Source of the DNA: Streptomyces sp. NBC_01304
GTDB lineage: Bacteria; Actinomycetota; Actinomycetes; Streptomycetales; Streptomycetaceae
DNA length: 64,000 bases
NCBI RefSeq assembly: GCF_035975855.1
Contig: NZ_CP109055.1
Span: 6,076,001-6,140,000 of the forward strand
Reading direction: 5' to 3'
Positions 1 to 8,902 of the stretch are shown here, piece by piece. The notes under the pieces were generated by a model, which did no database searches, was not told where the DNA came from, and was given only the letters and a program-made list of their open reading frames with translations. A program made the translations under genes and the position numbers. Each line of letters starts with the position of its first letter. Position 1 is the stretch's first letter.

Positions 1-1280
1 TGAACGCGGCGGTCGCCGCAGCGGCTGCGATCGCCGGAGTGTGCACCGGTGTCATCGCCATGCTGGCGTTCCGCTGGAGCGAGCGCGACCAGAAACGCCC
101 CACCCGGACCTCCCTGCACACCGACGCCGTACTCCCGCCGGGCGTGGACACGGTGCTCTCCGTGCTGCGCTCCTCCGCGGTGGTCCTGGACGAGGCCGAT
201 GCCGTCGTCAAGGCCAGCTCGGCGGCGTACGCACTCGGTCTCGTACGCGGCGGGAAGCTGGCGGTCGAACCGATGCTGCAGATGGCCCGCGACACCCGCC
301 GCGACGGCGAGATACGCCAGGTCGAGCTCGACCTGCCGCGCCGCGGCACCGGCCGGGGCGAGGCCCTCGCGGTGTCCGCCCGGGTGGCGCCCCTCGGCTC
401 CCGCCTGGTCCTCCTCCTGGTCGAGGACCTCACCGAGGCCCGCCGCATCGAGGCCGTACGCCGGGACTTCGTGGCCAATGTGAGCCACGAGCTGAAGACC
501 CCGGTGGGCGCCCTCAGCCTTCTCTCCGAGGCCGTGATGGACGCCTCCGACGACCCCGAGGCCGTCGAGCGCTTCGCGGGCCGGATGCAGATAGAGGCGA
601 CCCGCCTGACCAACCTGGTCCAGGAGCTCATCGACCTCTCCCGGGTGCAGAACGACGACCCGCTGGAGGACGCCGAGCCCGTCCGCGTGGACGAGCTGGT
701 CGCCGAGGCCGTCGACCGCTGCCGCCACCAGGCCGGCACCAAGCAGATCACCATGGCCGCCGGGGGCACCGCCGACCTGCGGATCTGGGGCAACCGAGGC
801 CAGCTCGCCGCCGCCCTCGGCAACCTCGTCGAGAACGCCGTGAACTACAGCCCGGCCCGTACGCGCGTGGGGATAGCCGCGCGACGGGTCAACGCCCCCG
901 GCGGCGACCTGATCGAGATAGCCGTCACCGACCAGGGCCTCGGCATCTCCGACAAGGACAAGGAGCGCATCTTCGAGCGCTTCTACCGCGTCGACCCGGC
1001 GCGCTCGCGAGCCACCGGAGGCACCGGCCTCGGACTCGCCATCGTCAAGCACGTGGCGGCCTCGCACGGCGGGGAAGTCACTGTCTGGAGCTCCGAGGGA
1101 CAGGGCTCCACCTTCACCTTGCGGCTGCCGGAAGCGGGCGCAGTCCGCGACCGTACGCCACTCAGCCCCGAAGGAACGGGTGCCCTCGACGAAGAGGACC
1201 ACGACCGGCCTTACGACACCCCGCCCCGCTCGGCCCGCGAGACCCGCGAGCCGATCCCTGCCCCGGAGGTCCTTCCGTGA
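1..1280 (+). CDS. phoR: PhoR-type sensor histidine kinase (5' end outside window)
   Basis: Membrane sensor kinase that phosphorylates the downstream response regulator, by family and position the phosphate-starvation sensor PhoR/SenX3. The reading frame is open from base 3, so the start lies upstream; a GTG at 39 is internal to the hydrophobic Ala-rich N-terminal membrane segment. Visible in order: one membrane helix, a degenerate PAS-like region, the H-box with the phospho-accepting His in NVSHELKTP, the N-box (NLVENAVNYS), the G1 box (DQGLGIS) and the G2 box (GTGLGLAIVKH), then a short acidic C-terminal tail. Its stop overlaps the phoP start by 4 bases (GTGA), implying translational coupling. 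The kinase class is certain; phosphate specificity is inferred from the PhoP partner and conserved Streptomyces gene order. Confidence 0.9.
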   Translation, partial: NAAVAAAAAIAGVCTGVIAMLAFRWSERDQKRPTRTSLHTDAVLPPGVDTVLSVLRSSAVVLDEADAVVKASSAAYALGLVRGGKLAVEPMLQMARDTRRDGEIRQVELDLPRRGTGRGEALAVSARVAPLGSRLVLLLVEDLTEARRIEAVRRDFVANVSHELKTPVGALSLLSEAVMDASDDPEAVERFAGRMQIEATRLTNLVQELIDLSRVQNDDPLEDAEPVRVDELVAEAVDRCRHQAGTKQITMAAGGTADLRIWGNRGQLAAALGNLVENAVNYSPARTRVGIAARRVNAPGGDLIEIAVTDQGLGISDKDKERIFERFYRVDPARSRATGGTGLGLAIVKHVAASHGGEVTVWSSEGQGSTFTLRLPEAGAVRDRTPLSPEGTGALDEEDHDRPYDTPPRSARETREPIPAPEVLP

Positions 1281-1957
1281 CCCGAGTGCTAGTCGTCGAG
1301 GACGAGGAATCCTTCTCCGACGCCCTTTCCTACATGCTCCGCAAGGAGGGCTTCGAGGTCGCCATCGCGGCCACCGGCCCCGACGGCCTGGACGAGTTCG
1401 AGCGCAACGGCGCCGACCTCGTGCTGCTCGACCTGATGCTGCCGGGCCTGCCCGGCACCGAGGTCTGCCGCCAGCTGCGCGGCCGCTCCAACGTCCCCGT
1501 CATCATGGTGACGGCCAAGGACAGCGAGATCGACAAGGTCGTCGGGCTGGAAATAGGAGCCGACGACTACGTCACCAAGCCCTTCTCCTCCCGTGAGCTG
1601 GTGGCCCGCATCCGCGCGGTCCTGCGCCGCCGCGGCGAGCCCGAGGAGGTCACCCCGGCCGCCCTGGAGGCGGGCCCGGTCCGGATGGACGTGGACCGCC
1701 ACGTCGTCACGGTCTCCGGCTCCAAGGTCGACCTGCCGCTCAAGGAGTTCGACCTCCTGGAGATGCTGCTGCGCAACGCGGGCCGCGTACTGACCCGCAT
1801 GCAGCTGATCGACCGGGTCTGGGGCGCGGACTACGTCGGCGACACCAAGACCCTGGACGTCCACGTGAAGCGCCTGCGCGCAAAGATCGAGCCGGACCCG
1901 GGCGCCCCGAGGTACCTGGTGACGGTCCGCGGTCTGGGCTACAAGTTCGAGCCGTAA
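1277..1957 (+). CDS. phoP: PhoP-type OmpR-family response regulator
   Basis: DNA-binding response regulator of 226 residues, full length for OmpR/PhoB proteins. The receiver domain spans about residues 1-120, with the acidic pocket E8/D9 and the phospho-acceptor D52 (LLDLMLPG). The C-terminal winged helix runs from about 130 to the end and closes with the typical GLGYKFEP. The GTG start at 1277 overlaps the phoR stop and is preceded by GGAGG. In Streptomyces PhoP activates pho genes and represses nitrogen and antibiotic genes; here the assignment rests on family and on the carD-ispD neighbourhood. The last 107 coding bases are repeated 274 bp downstream (see 2125-2243). Confidence 0.92.
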   Translation: MTRVLVVEDEESFSDALSYMLRKEGFEVAIAATGPDGLDEFERNGADLVLLDLMLPGLPGTEVCRQLRGRSNVPVIMVTAKDSEIDKVVGLEIGADDYVTKPFSSRELVARIRAVLRRRGEPEEVTPAALEAGPVRMDVDRHVVTVSGSKVDLPLKEFDLLEMLLRNAGRVLTRMQLIDRVWGADYVGDTKTLDVHVKRLRAKIEPDPGAPRYLVTVRGLGYKFEP

Positions 1958-1969
1958 ACCGCGGGCCGG
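1851..1969 (+). repeat. Copy 1 of a 119-bp duplication of the phoP 3' end
   Basis: The last 107 bp of phoP plus 12 bp after the stop match 2125-2243 with two visible mismatches (near 1868 and in the GTCCGC/GTGCGC triplet). The spacing is 274 bp, with 155 unrelated bases between the copies. Confidence 0.92.
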
Positions 1970-2124
1970 ACTGGTCGACGTCGACGGGGCGGGGAGCCAT
2001 GGTGGTTCGCCGCCCCGCGCGGCTGCCCGACTGCTGTCGTGGGCACGCACGGGGTCGACGGACGGAGTCCGGCGCAGCGCTCCGAAGCCCGCGCAGCGGT
2101 GCGAGGGGTGCGTCGAAAAGGGGT

Positions 2125-2243
2125 CCCTGGACGTCCACGTCAAGCGCCTGCGCGCAAAGATCGAGCCGGACCCGGGCGCCCCGAGGTACCTGGTGACGGT
2201 GCGCGGTCTGGGCTACAAGTTCGAGCCGTAAACCGCGGGCCGG
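2125..2243 (+). pseudogene. phoP 3'-end fragment (second copy)
   Basis: Headless fragment encoding the last ~35 residues of PhoP, including the stop and 12 bp of 3' flank, about 98% identical to 1851-1969. It has no start codon or promoter of its own in frame. The strong terminator at 2256-2311 follows this copy, not the intact gene. This implies that DNA was inserted or duplicated between the original phoP end and its terminator. The 155-bp spacer (1970-2124) shows no coding signal and no transposase ends. Confidence 0.88.
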
Positions 2244-2255
2244 CCGGCTGACTGA

Positions 2256-2311
2256 GCAGGCATGACGAAGGGCGGGCACCCCACCGGGTGCCCGCCCTTC
2301 GCCATGCCTGC
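2256..2311. terminator. Bidirectional terminator between phoP region and lipoprotein gene
   Basis: Long stem with GGCGGGCACC (2271-2280) pairing with GGTGCCCGCC (2287-2296), extended by GAAG/CTTC and GCATG/CATGC. It lies between convergent genes. Confidence 0.85.
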
Positions 2312-2332
2312 TTGTTCAGCTGTACGCCGTGC

Positions 2333-3034
2333 TCAGTGGCCGGTGCCCGTGCTGTGGGAGGCCGACCCGGTCGGCGTGCCCGAGCCCGCGCTGTGCGAGG
2401 CGGAGCCGGACGCGTCCTCGTTGGGGTCGGGCTCGCCGGAGGCGATGCCGCCCGGCTTGCCGGACTCCGAGGAGCTCGCGCTCTCGGACGGCTTCGCGTC
2501 CGGGGCCTCGGGGATCTCGGACGGGCCCCACTTGTCGAAGTAGCCGGACGCCGGGACCACGAAGGTCCGCAGCGTGACGTTGCCGGACTCGCTGAAGCTG
2601 AAGGTGACGGCCTGGGCGTTGCCGTCCTTCACGGCCTCCCGGCTGCTGGGCAGCACCGCGGAGGGGTTGCCCTCGCCGCCGAGCACGATCGAACCGCCGG
2701 CCGGGATGGTGACGGGGCCGTTGCCCTTGGCGGCGCTGAGCTTGGCCTCCTTGGCGGTTCCGTCGATCTTCACCGAGTCGAGGGTCTGCGGCTTGTCGTC
2801 GTTGTTGAACACCGTCGCGGAGACCACGGCCGGGCCGGTGGACTCCAGCTCGGGCTGGGTGATCACCAGCGCGTTCTGAATCTTGATCTTGCCGTCGTCG
2901 GCGGAGGTCGCGGCGTTGTCCGGCCGGACACCGAGGGTCTGTGCGTCGTTGCCGGCACCGCACGCGGCGAGTGTGGCGATCGAGAACACGAGGGCGGTGG
3001 CGGCGAGGGCGCCGCGTCGAAGGCTGCGGCTCAC
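2333..3034 (-). CDS. Secreted lipoprotein, DUF461-like
   Basis: Exported lipoprotein of 233 residues. A signal peptide ends in a lipobox (LAAC, about residues 22-25). A mature beta-rich domain of about 130 residues follows, with features of the DUF461/copper-chaperone-like family: paired Val-rich strands, a Gly-Gly-rich loop and a TLRTFVVPA strand. The last 60 residues are a Ser/Gly/Pro-rich tail. I do not see the Met/His copper ligands expected of a true PCu(A)C chaperone, so function is open. It is convergent with phoP and divergent from carD. The start is ATG with an upstream purine-rich GGAGAT on the minus strand. Confidence 0.8.
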   Translation of the reverse strand: MSRSLRRGALAATALVFSIATLAACGAGNDAQTLGVRPDNAATSADDGKIKIQNALVITQPELESTGPAVVSATVFNNDDKPQTLDSVKIDGTAKEAKLSAAKGNGPVTIPAGGSIVLGGEGNPSAVLPSSREAVKDGNAQAVTFSFSESGNVTLRTFVVPASGYFDKWGPSEIPEAPDAKPSESASSSESGKPGGIASGEPDPNEDASGSASHSAGSGTPTGSASHSTGTGH

Positions 3035-3684
3035 GGCGGCGGCATCTCCTTGAACGTGGGCGAACTTGGGGTGGTGCGGACGACCGTAAGACGGTGCTAA
3101 AGGTCATCAGCGGGCATAGGTTACCGACCCGTCGTCGGCCCACCGCACCCGACCCGCCCCTACTGCCACACCCGACTCGTCGCTACCGCCGGACGGCGTC
3201 CGCCCGAACCCGCCCCGTGATGTGGCCGATTGCGATCTCGTACAGCATTCACATTTCCATCACGTCGACCGCATCCCCGATTTCGGGTAAGGAATGCGGG
3301 CGTCCCGGTGAGGGCCTCCGGTGAATTGATCATCGCCGTTCACTACAGGTTCAGTACAGCCGCAGTGATCAATTCCGGATTCCTCTCCCATCCGCCCCGT
3401 ACGCCTCTCCAGTCATCGAACGGAGTAGCGGAACCCCCTCTCTTGGAAGCGTGCAAAACGGGACGTTCGACCTCTTGGGGAGGGTGCGCGACGCTTGTAA
3501 CGTTCGCGTTTCTGCCTCCCCGGACAACCACTCCGACCTGCGAATACCCGCCTCCGCAAAGCCTCCGCAGCACGTTCCTGTTGCTGTTGTCAAGCCCCGA
3601 GATATGCCCTGACCTGCGAAAACGCCATTCAGAAGCCGCCGTTTCCGTGTTACCCTGGATAGCCACGGAAGGGGTACCTGTCAC
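3035..3684. other. 650-bp intergenic region upstream of carD
   Basis: Noticeably less G+C-rich than its surroundings. It carries the divergent promoters of the lipoprotein gene and carD, but I cannot fix hexamers with confidence. No convincing gene was found. The long antisense frame across 3343-4758 is a shadow of carD and this region. Confidence 0.6.
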
Positions 3685-4167
3685 ATGACGTTCAAGGTTG
3701 GCGACACCGTGGTCTATCCCCATCACGGGGCCGCGCTGATCGAGGCCATCGAAACTCGCCAGATCAAAGGCGTGGACAAGACCTACTTGGTGCTGAAGGT
3801 CGCCCAGGGCGACCTGACGGTTCGTGTGCCAGCGGACAATGCGGAGTTCGTCGGCGTACGCGACGTTGTTGGTCAGGACGGGCTCGACCGGGTCTTCGAG
3901 GTGCTGCGCGCACCGTATGCGGAGGAGCCCACTAACTGGTCCCGTCGCTACAAGGCAAATCTCGAGAAGCTCGCCTCCGGCGATGTCATCAAGGTCGCCG
4001 AAGTGGTGCGTGACCTGTGGCGTCGTGAGCGCGAGCGCGGTCTGTCGGCCGGTGAGAAGCGCATGCTCGCCAAGGCTCGTCAGATCCTGGTGAGCGAGCT
4101 CGCCCTCGCGGAGAACACCAACGAGGACAAGGCCGAGGCCCTGCTCGACGAAGTTCTCGCGTCCTGA
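3685..4167 (+). CDS. carD: CarD/CdnL RNA polymerase-binding transcription factor
   Basis: Essential actinobacterial regulator that binds the RNA polymerase beta subunit and stabilises the open complex, notably at rRNA promoters. The length of 160 residues is typical. The N-terminal Tudor-like RNAP-interaction domain starts [15 protein letters not shown]; the helical DNA-contacting C-terminal domain includes a conserved [10 protein letters not shown] stretch. ATG at 3685 follows GGAAGGGGT. Next downstream are ispD and ispF, the same order as in mycobacteria (carD-ispD-ispF-cysS), although a 350-bp gap with a hairpin separates carD from ispD here. Confidence 0.95.
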   Translation: MTFKVGDTVVYPHHGAALIEAIETRQIKGVDKTYLVLKVAQGDLTVRVPADNAEFVGVRDVVGQDGLDRVFEVLRAPYAEEPTNWSRRYKANLEKLASGDVIKVAEVVRDLWRRERERGLSAGEKRMLAKARQILVSELALAENTNEDKAEALLDEVLAS

Positions 4168-4209
4168 CGCGACGGCACTGAAACAGCAGTAAAAGCAGTA
4201 CAGCAACAC

Positions 4210-4272
4210 CATGCCGCGGTGCCCGCTGACCAGCTCTGTTCCACAGACTGTGTTGCCGGGCACTGCGGCATG
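4210..4272 (+). terminator. Hairpin after carD
   Basis: CATGCCGC (4210-4217) pairs with GCGGCATG (4265-4272) and GTGCCCG (4219-4225) with CGGGCAC (4257-4263), with a loop of about 30 bases. There is no U-tract. It probably separates carD transcription from ispD; a TAGGGT box at about 4336 could be an ispD promoter. Confidence 0.5.
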
Positions 4273-4519
4273 TCCGTACCCGAAAGTGTGCGTACGAGAC
4301 CCGAAAGATGTCCGTACGTGAAGATCTTCCCCGCATAGGGTGAGCCGGCCCCTATGGTGTGCCGGGCCCGGACAGCTGGCCCCTGGTGCCCGCGGGCGTG
4401 GCCCGCTATGGACAACAGCTCGACCGGATGTCACGGAAGGGTCCCGGTCAAGGCGTCGCGCCCGGCACGGTGTGGCCATACCCATGTCGCCCAAGGACAC
4501 AAACCTGAACGTGGACGTG

Positions 4520-5272
4520 ATGTCAGACGAATCCCCCGCAACCCGGCCCCCCGCCCGCACCGCCGCGGTCATCCCCGCGGCCGGACGCGGGGTCCGGCTC
4601 GGCCCCGGTGCCCCCAAGGCGCTGCGCGCGCTGAACGGCACCCCCATGCTCATCCACGCGATCCGGGCGATGGCCGCCTCGCGGGCCGTCTCGCTCGTGA
4701 TCGTGGTCGCGCCGTCGGACGGCGCCGCCGAGGTGAAGGCGCTGCTCGCCGAGCACACGCTGCCCGAGCGGACCGACTACCTGGTCGTGCCCGGCGGTGA
4801 GAGCCGCCAGGAGTCCGTGAAGGCCGGGCTCGACGTGCTGCCGCCCGGCATCGACACGGTGCTCGTGCACGACGCCGCCCGGCCGCTCGTGCCGGTCGAC
4901 ACGGTGGACGGGGTGATCGAGGCGGTGCGCGCCGGGGCCCCGGCGGTGGTTCCCGCGCTGCCCCTCGCGGACACCGTCAAGGAGGTCGAGCCGGCCGCGA
5001 CGCCGGGCGACCCGGAGCCGGTCGTGGCCACGCCCGCGCGGGCCCGGCTGCGGGCCGTACAGACCCCGCAGGGCTTCGACCGGGACCTGCTCGTACGCGC
5101 CCACGAGACGGTCACCGACAACGTCACGGACGACGCCAGCATGGTCGAGCAGCTGGGCCTGCCCGTGGTGGTCGTGCCCGGCCACGAAGAGGCGTTCAAG
5201 GTGACCCGCCCCCTCGACCTCGTCCTGGCCGAGGCCGTACTCGCCCGCAGGAGGGCCAACGATGGCTTCTGA
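4520..5272 (+). CDS. ispD: 2-C-methyl-D-erythritol 4-phosphate cytidylyltransferase IspD
   Basis: Third step of the MEP isoprenoid pathway: MEP + CTP gives CDP-ME. About 250 residues from the ATG at 4520. The nucleotide-binding motif [14 protein letters not shown] is near the N-terminus, and [16 protein letters not shown] and the C-terminal [16 protein letters not shown] motifs are all present. Alternative in-frame starts at 4484 (ATG), 4511 and 4517 (GTG) add at most 12 residues; no Shine-Dalgarno decides between them. It overlaps ispF by 11 bp. Confidence 0.93.
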   Translation: MSDESPATRPPARTAAVIPAAGRGVRLGPGAPKALRALNGTPMLIHAIRAMAASRAVSLVIVVAPSDGAAEVKALLAEHTLPERTDYLVVPGGESRQESVKAGLDVLPPGIDTVLVHDAARPLVPVDTVDGVIEAVRAGAPAVVPALPLADTVKEVEPAATPGDPEPVVATPARARLRAVQTPQGFDRDLLVRAHETVTDNVTDDASMVEQLGLPVVVVPGHEEAFKVTRPLDLVLAEAVLARRRANDGF

Positions 5273-5765
5273 GACTTCCGGGATTCCGCTGCTTCCGCAG
5301 GTCGGCATCGGCACCGACATCCACGCCTTCGAAGAGGGCCGCGAGCTGTGGTGCGCCGGCCTGAAGTGGGAGGGCGAGGGGCCCGGTCTCGCCGGGCACT
5401 CCGACGCCGACGTCGTCGCACACGCCGCCTGCAACGCGCTCTTCTCCGCCGCGGGCCTCGGCGACCTCGGGCAGCACTTCGGCACCGGGCGCCCGGAGTG
5501 GTCCGGCGCCTCCGGCCTGACCCTGCTCGCCGAGGCGGCCCGGATCGTGCGCGACGCGGGCTTCACCATCGGCAACGTCGCGGTCCAGGTCATCGGCCCG
5601 CGACCGAAGATCGGCAAGCGGCGCGACGAGGCGCAGAAGGTGCTCTCCGAGGCCGTGGGCGCGCCGGTGTCCGTGTCCGGGGCGACCACCGACGGCCTGG
5701 GCTTCCCCGGCCGGGGCGAGGGGCTGCAGGCGATCGCCACCGCCCTGGTCGTACGTACACGCTGA
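5262..5765 (+). CDS. ispF: 2-C-methyl-D-erythritol 2,4-cyclodiphosphate synthase IspF
   Basis: Cyclises CDP-ME 2-phosphate to MEcPP in the MEP pathway. The length of 167 residues is typical of this trimeric zinc enzyme. Visible motifs are GIGTDIHAF (metal-binding D/H), [11 protein letters not shown] with the second metal His and substrate contacts, and the [14 protein letters not shown]-terminal signature. ATG at 5262 lies inside the end of ispD after AGGAGG, so the two are translationally coupled. Confidence 0.95.
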   Translation: MASETSGIPLLPQVGIGTDIHAFEEGRELWCAGLKWEGEGPGLAGHSDADVVAHAACNALFSAAGLGDLGQHFGTGRPEWSGASGLTLLAEAARIVRDAGFTIGNVAVQVIGPRPKIGKRRDEAQKVLSEAVGAPVSVSGATTDGLGFPGRGEGLQAIATALVVRTR

Positions 5766-5863
5766 GAAGGCCGGAAATGCGGGGGGCGAGCGGGGCGCTC
5801 GCGGAGTATCTGGGATATCTGGGTACTCGTACAGCCCTCAACAAAGCCTCGGGAGGCCCCCGC

Positions 5864-6268
5864 ATGTCCGCCGAACTCTCCGCCGAGCTCAAGGCGCTCC
5901 TCGACAGCCCCGTCTTCATCACCGTCGCCACCATCCAGCCCGACGGCAGCCCCCAGGTCTCGCCGGTCTGGGTGAAGCGGGACGGTGACGACGTGCTCTT
6001 CTCGACCACCGTCGGGCGGCAGAAGGAGAAGAACCTGCGCCGCGACCCGCGCCTCACGGTCGTCGTGCAGCCCGCCGACAACCCGTACGCCTACGCCGAG
6101 ATCCGTGGCTCCGTCGAGATGACCGAAGAGGGCGGGCAGGAGCTCATCGACGAGCTGGCCGTCAAGTACACCGGCAAGAAGTACGCCGAATTCAACCCGT
6201 CCTCCGCCAATGACGCCCCGCGCGTGGTCGTCCGGATCACCCCGCGCAAGGTCGTCGGGCGCATCTGA
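5864..6268 (+). CDS. PPOX-class (flavin/F420-binding split-barrel) oxidoreductase
   Basis: Small split-barrel protein of 134 residues, related to pyridoxamine-phosphate-oxidase-like F420- or flavin-dependent reductases. Seen: FITVATIQPDGSPQVSPVWV (strand-turn-strand of the cofactor barrel), KEKNLRRDPRLTV and AEIRGSVEM. The substrate is unknown. The ATG at 5864 has GGGAGG at 5851-5856. It interrupts the usual actinobacterial ispF-cysS adjacency, preceded by about 100 bp of non-coding DNA with a small direct repeat (TATCTGGG twice). F420 versus FMN use cannot be decided from the sequence. Confidence 0.85.
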   Translation: MSAELSAELKALLDSPVFITVATIQPDGSPQVSPVWVKRDGDDVLFSTTVGRQKEKNLRRDPRLTVVVQPADNPYAYAEIRGSVEMTEEGGQELIDELAVKYTGKKYAEFNPSSANDAPRVVVRITPRKVVGRI

Positions 6269-6358
6269 CAGGCGCCTCCACCGGCGCCTCGCTAAAGGCT
6301 CGGTCACAAAGTGGTCCCGCGGTCCCGGAAGGGTCGCGGGGCACTGCCCGAAGCCCAC

Positions 6359-6364
6359 TACCCT
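6359..6364 (+). promoter_or_regulatory. -10 box for leaderless cysS
   Basis: TACCCT followed by exactly 7 bases and the GTG start of cysS. AAGG overlaps this spacer, so a weak Shine-Dalgarno is also possible. Confidence 0.5.
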
Positions 6365-6371
6365 TGAAGGC

Positions 6372-7772
6372 GTGACCATTCGCCTGTACGACACCAGCGC
6401 CCGGCAGATCCGTGACTTCATCCCGCTCACGCAGGGCTGTGTCTCGATCTACCTGTGTGGCGCTACCGTCCAGGCGGCCCCGCACATCGGCCACATCCGG
6501 TCGGGGCTGAACTTCGACATCATGCGCCGCTGGTTCACGTACCGCGGCTACGACGTCACGTTCGTGCGGAACGTGACGGACATCGACGACAAGATCATCG
6601 CGAAGTCGGCCGAGCAGGGCCGGCCCTGGTGGTCGATCGGGTACGAGAACGAGCGCGCGTTCAACGCCGCCTACGACGGGCTCGGCTGCCTGCCGCCCAC
6701 CTATGAGCCGCGCGCGACCGGGCACATCACCGAGATGGTCGAGATGATGCGCGGCCTCATCGAGCGCGGTCACGCGTACGAGGCCGACGGCAGCGTCTAC
6801 TTCGACGTGCGCTCGTACGACGGCTATCTCGAGCTGTCCAACCAGGACCTCGACGAGATGCGTCAGCCCGCCGAGGACGGCATCACCGGCAAGCGCGACC
6901 CGCGCGACTTCGCCATGTGGAAGGCGACCAAGCCGGGGGAGCCCGACTGGGAGAGCCCCTGGGGACGCGGCCGTCCCGGCTGGCACCTGGAGTGCTCGGC
7001 GATGGCCCACAAGTACCTGGGCTCCGCCTTCGACATCCACGGCGGCGGGCTCGACCTCATTTTCCCGCACCACGAGAACGAGATCGCGCAGGCCAAGGCC
7101 TTCGGGGATGAGTTCGCCAAGTACTGGGTGCACAACGCCTGGGTGACCATGGCCGGCGACAAGATGTCCAAGTCGCTGGGCAACTCCGTGCTCGTCAGCG
7201 AGATGGTCAAGGCCTGGCGGCCCATCGTGCTCCGCTACTACCTCGGAACCCCGCACTACCGGTCGATGATCGAGTACAGCGAGGAGGCCCTGCGCGAGGC
7301 CGAGTCCGCGTTCGCGCGGATCGAGGGCTTCATCCAGCGCGTGGTCGAGAAGGCCGGGGGACCGGTCGAGGCCGCGGCCGAGGTGCCGCTCGCGTTCGCC
7401 GAGGCCATGGACGACGACCTCGGGGTGCCGCAGGCGCTCGCCGTCGTGCACACCACGGTCCGGCAGGGCAACAGCGCCCTGGCCGCCGACGACAAGGAAG
7501 CGGCGGTCGCCCGCCTCGCCGAGGTCCGGGCCATGCTCGGCGTCCTCGGCCTGGACCCGCTCGACGCGCACTGGGCCGGCGAGGGCAACGGGGGCGAGGA
7601 CCTGCACGGGGCCGTCGACACCCTCGTACGGCTCGTGCTCCAGCAGCGTGAGGCGGCCCGCGCCCGCAAGGACTGGGCCACCGCCGACGCCATCCGCGAC
7701 CAGCTCCAGCAGTCGGGCCTGGTCATCGAGGACAGCCCGGAAGGGCCGCGCTGGACGCTCGGCCCGCGCTGA
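6372..7772 (+). CDS. cysS: Cysteinyl-tRNA synthetase
   Basis: Charges tRNA-Cys. Class I synthetase of 466 residues. The HIGH-type motif is PHIGH (residues 37-41), Cys29 just before it is a likely zinc ligand with ECSAM and HHENE, and KMSKS lies at about 264-268. The C-terminal DALR-type anticodon region ends in the family-typical RDQLQQSGLVIEDSPEGPRW. GTG at 6372 is preferred over the upstream in-frame extension because it sits 7 bases after a -10 box and starts the conserved LYDT region. It belongs to the ispD-ispF-cysS-rlmB cluster. Confidence 0.95.
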   Translation: MTIRLYDTSARQIRDFIPLTQGCVSIYLCGATVQAAPHIGHIRSGLNFDIMRRWFTYRGYDVTFVRNVTDIDDKIIAKSAEQGRPWWSIGYENERAFNAAYDGLGCLPPTYEPRATGHITEMVEMMRGLIERGHAYEADGSVYFDVRSYDGYLELSNQDLDEMRQPAEDGITGKRDPRDFAMWKATKPGEPDWESPWGRGRPGWHLECSAMAHKYLGSAFDIHGGGLDLIFPHHENEIAQAKAFGDEFAKYWVHNAWVTMAGDKMSKSLGNSVLVSEMVKAWRPIVLRYYLGTPHYRSMIEYSEEALREAESAFARIEGFIQRVVEKAGGPVEAAAEVPLAFAEAMDDDLGVPQALAVVHTTVRQGNSALAADDKEAAVARLAEVRAMLGVLGLDPLDAHWAGEGNGGEDLHGAVDTLVRLVLQQREAARARKDWATADAIRDQLQQSGLVIEDSPEGPRWTLGPR

Positions 7773-7787
7773 GCCCGCACCTCGGCA

Positions 7788-7819
7788 AAGTGCCGCCCGG
7801 TCCGCCGGGCGGCACACTT
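7788..7819 (+). terminator. Terminator after cysS
   Basis: AAGTGCCGCCCGG (7788-7800) pairs with CCGGGCGGCACACTT (7805-7819) across a 4-base loop. Confidence 0.75.
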
Positions 7820-7872
7820 CATATACGTACGCACGCATGCAGTCAGTGCTGTCATTGAGAAACAGGTAGGTC

Positions 7873-8823
7873 ATGGCCGGGAACAGCCAGCGCAGGAACC
7901 GCCGCACCAGCAACAAGAAGGGTGCGACGGTCGGCAGCGGTGGCCAGCGGCGTCGCGGCCTCGAGGGCAAGGGTCCGACCCCGCCCGCCGAAGCGCGCAA
8001 GAAGCACAAGAAGAACCGCATCGCCAACGCCAAGGCCAAGCACGAGGCCCGGCGTCCCACGCCCCGCCGTGGCGGCAAGGGCTCGTCCGAGATGGTCGTC
8101 GGGCGCAACTCCGTCGTCGAGGCGCTGCGCGAGGGCGTACCGGCGAACACGCTGTACGTCCTGCAGTACATCGACAACGACGAGCGTGTGCGTGAGGCGC
8201 TGCAGCTCGTCGCCGAGCGCGGCGGCATCAACCTCATGGAGGCGCCGCGCGCCGAGCTCGACCGCATGACCAACGGGCTCAACCACCAGGGCCTCGTCCT
8301 GCAGGTCCCGCCGTACGAGTACGCGCACGCCGAGGACCTGGCGGCGGCCGCGTACGACGAGGGCGAGGACCCGCTGATCGTCGTCCTCGACGGCATCACC
8401 GACCCGCGCAACCTGGGCGCCATCGTGCGTTCCGCCTCGGCCTTCGGCGGCCACGGCGTGGTCGTGCCCGAGCGGCGCGCGGCCGGTATGACGGCCTCCG
8501 CCTGGAAGACCTCGGCCGGCGCCGCCGCCCGCACCCCGGTGGCCCGCGTCACGAACATCACCCGCGCCCTGGAGGCGTACAAGAAGGCGGGCGTCGCCAT
8601 CGTCGGCCTCGCCGCCGACGGCGAGCACGAGGTCGGCGACCTCGAAGCGCTCGGCGGCCCGGTCGCCATCGTGGTCGGCAGCGAGGGCAAGGGCCTGTCG
8701 CGGCTCGTCGGCGAGACCTGTGACTACCTGGTCAAGATTCCGATGCCGGGTGGCGCGGAGTCGCTGAACGCCGGTGTGGCTGCGGGAGTTGTGCTGTACG
8801 AGGCCGCTCGGCGTCGCGCCTAG
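7873..8823 (+). CDS. rlmB: 23S rRNA 2'-O-methyltransferase RlmB (SpoU/TrmH family)
   Basis: SAM-dependent ribose methyltransferase of 316 residues, normally acting on G2251 of 23S rRNA. A Lys/Arg-rich disordered N-terminus of about 75 residues is followed by the substrate-binding domain ([11 protein letters not shown]). The trefoil-knot SPOUT domain carries the three usual motifs: [24 protein letters not shown] and [22 protein letters not shown] at 7873 follows AGGTAGGT. The basic N-terminal extension is usual in Streptomyces homologues. Confidence 0.92.
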   Translation: MAGNSQRRNRRTSNKKGATVGSGGQRRRGLEGKGPTPPAEARKKHKKNRIANAKAKHEARRPTPRRGGKGSSEMVVGRNSVVEALREGVPANTLYVLQYIDNDERVREALQLVAERGGINLMEAPRAELDRMTNGLNHQGLVLQVPPYEYAHAEDLAAAAYDEGEDPLIVVLDGITDPRNLGAIVRSASAFGGHGVVVPERRAAGMTASAWKTSAGAAARTPVARVTNITRALEAYKKAGVAIVGLAADGEHEVGDLEALGGPVAIVVGSEGKGLSRLVGETCDYLVKIPMPGGAESLNAGVAAGVVLYEAARRRA

Positions 8824-8837
8824 GATTTCTTGGGGAT

Positions 8838-8871
8838 CTTGACGGGGCCCGGACAGATCGGCCCCGTCAAG
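8838..8871 (+). terminator. Terminator after rlmB
   Basis: CTTGACGGGGCC (8838-8849) and GGCCCCGTCAAG (8860-8871) form a perfect 12-bp stem with a 10-base loop. Confidence 0.8.
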
Positions 8872-8902
8872 GCAGTGTCCTAAACACACATCACTCGGTT
8901 AG

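Noticed and set aside
3343..4758. Minus-strand frame covering carD and its upstream region
   Set aside because: carD on the plus strand is unmistakable; the antisense product resembles no protein.
6268..6372. T-box leader upstream of cysS
   Set aside because: The gap is only about 100 bp with no T-box core sequence or specifier/antiterminator helices.
4523..6430. Long minus-strand frame opposite ispD-ispF
   Set aside because: Shadow of two well-conserved genes; no motifs or start signals.
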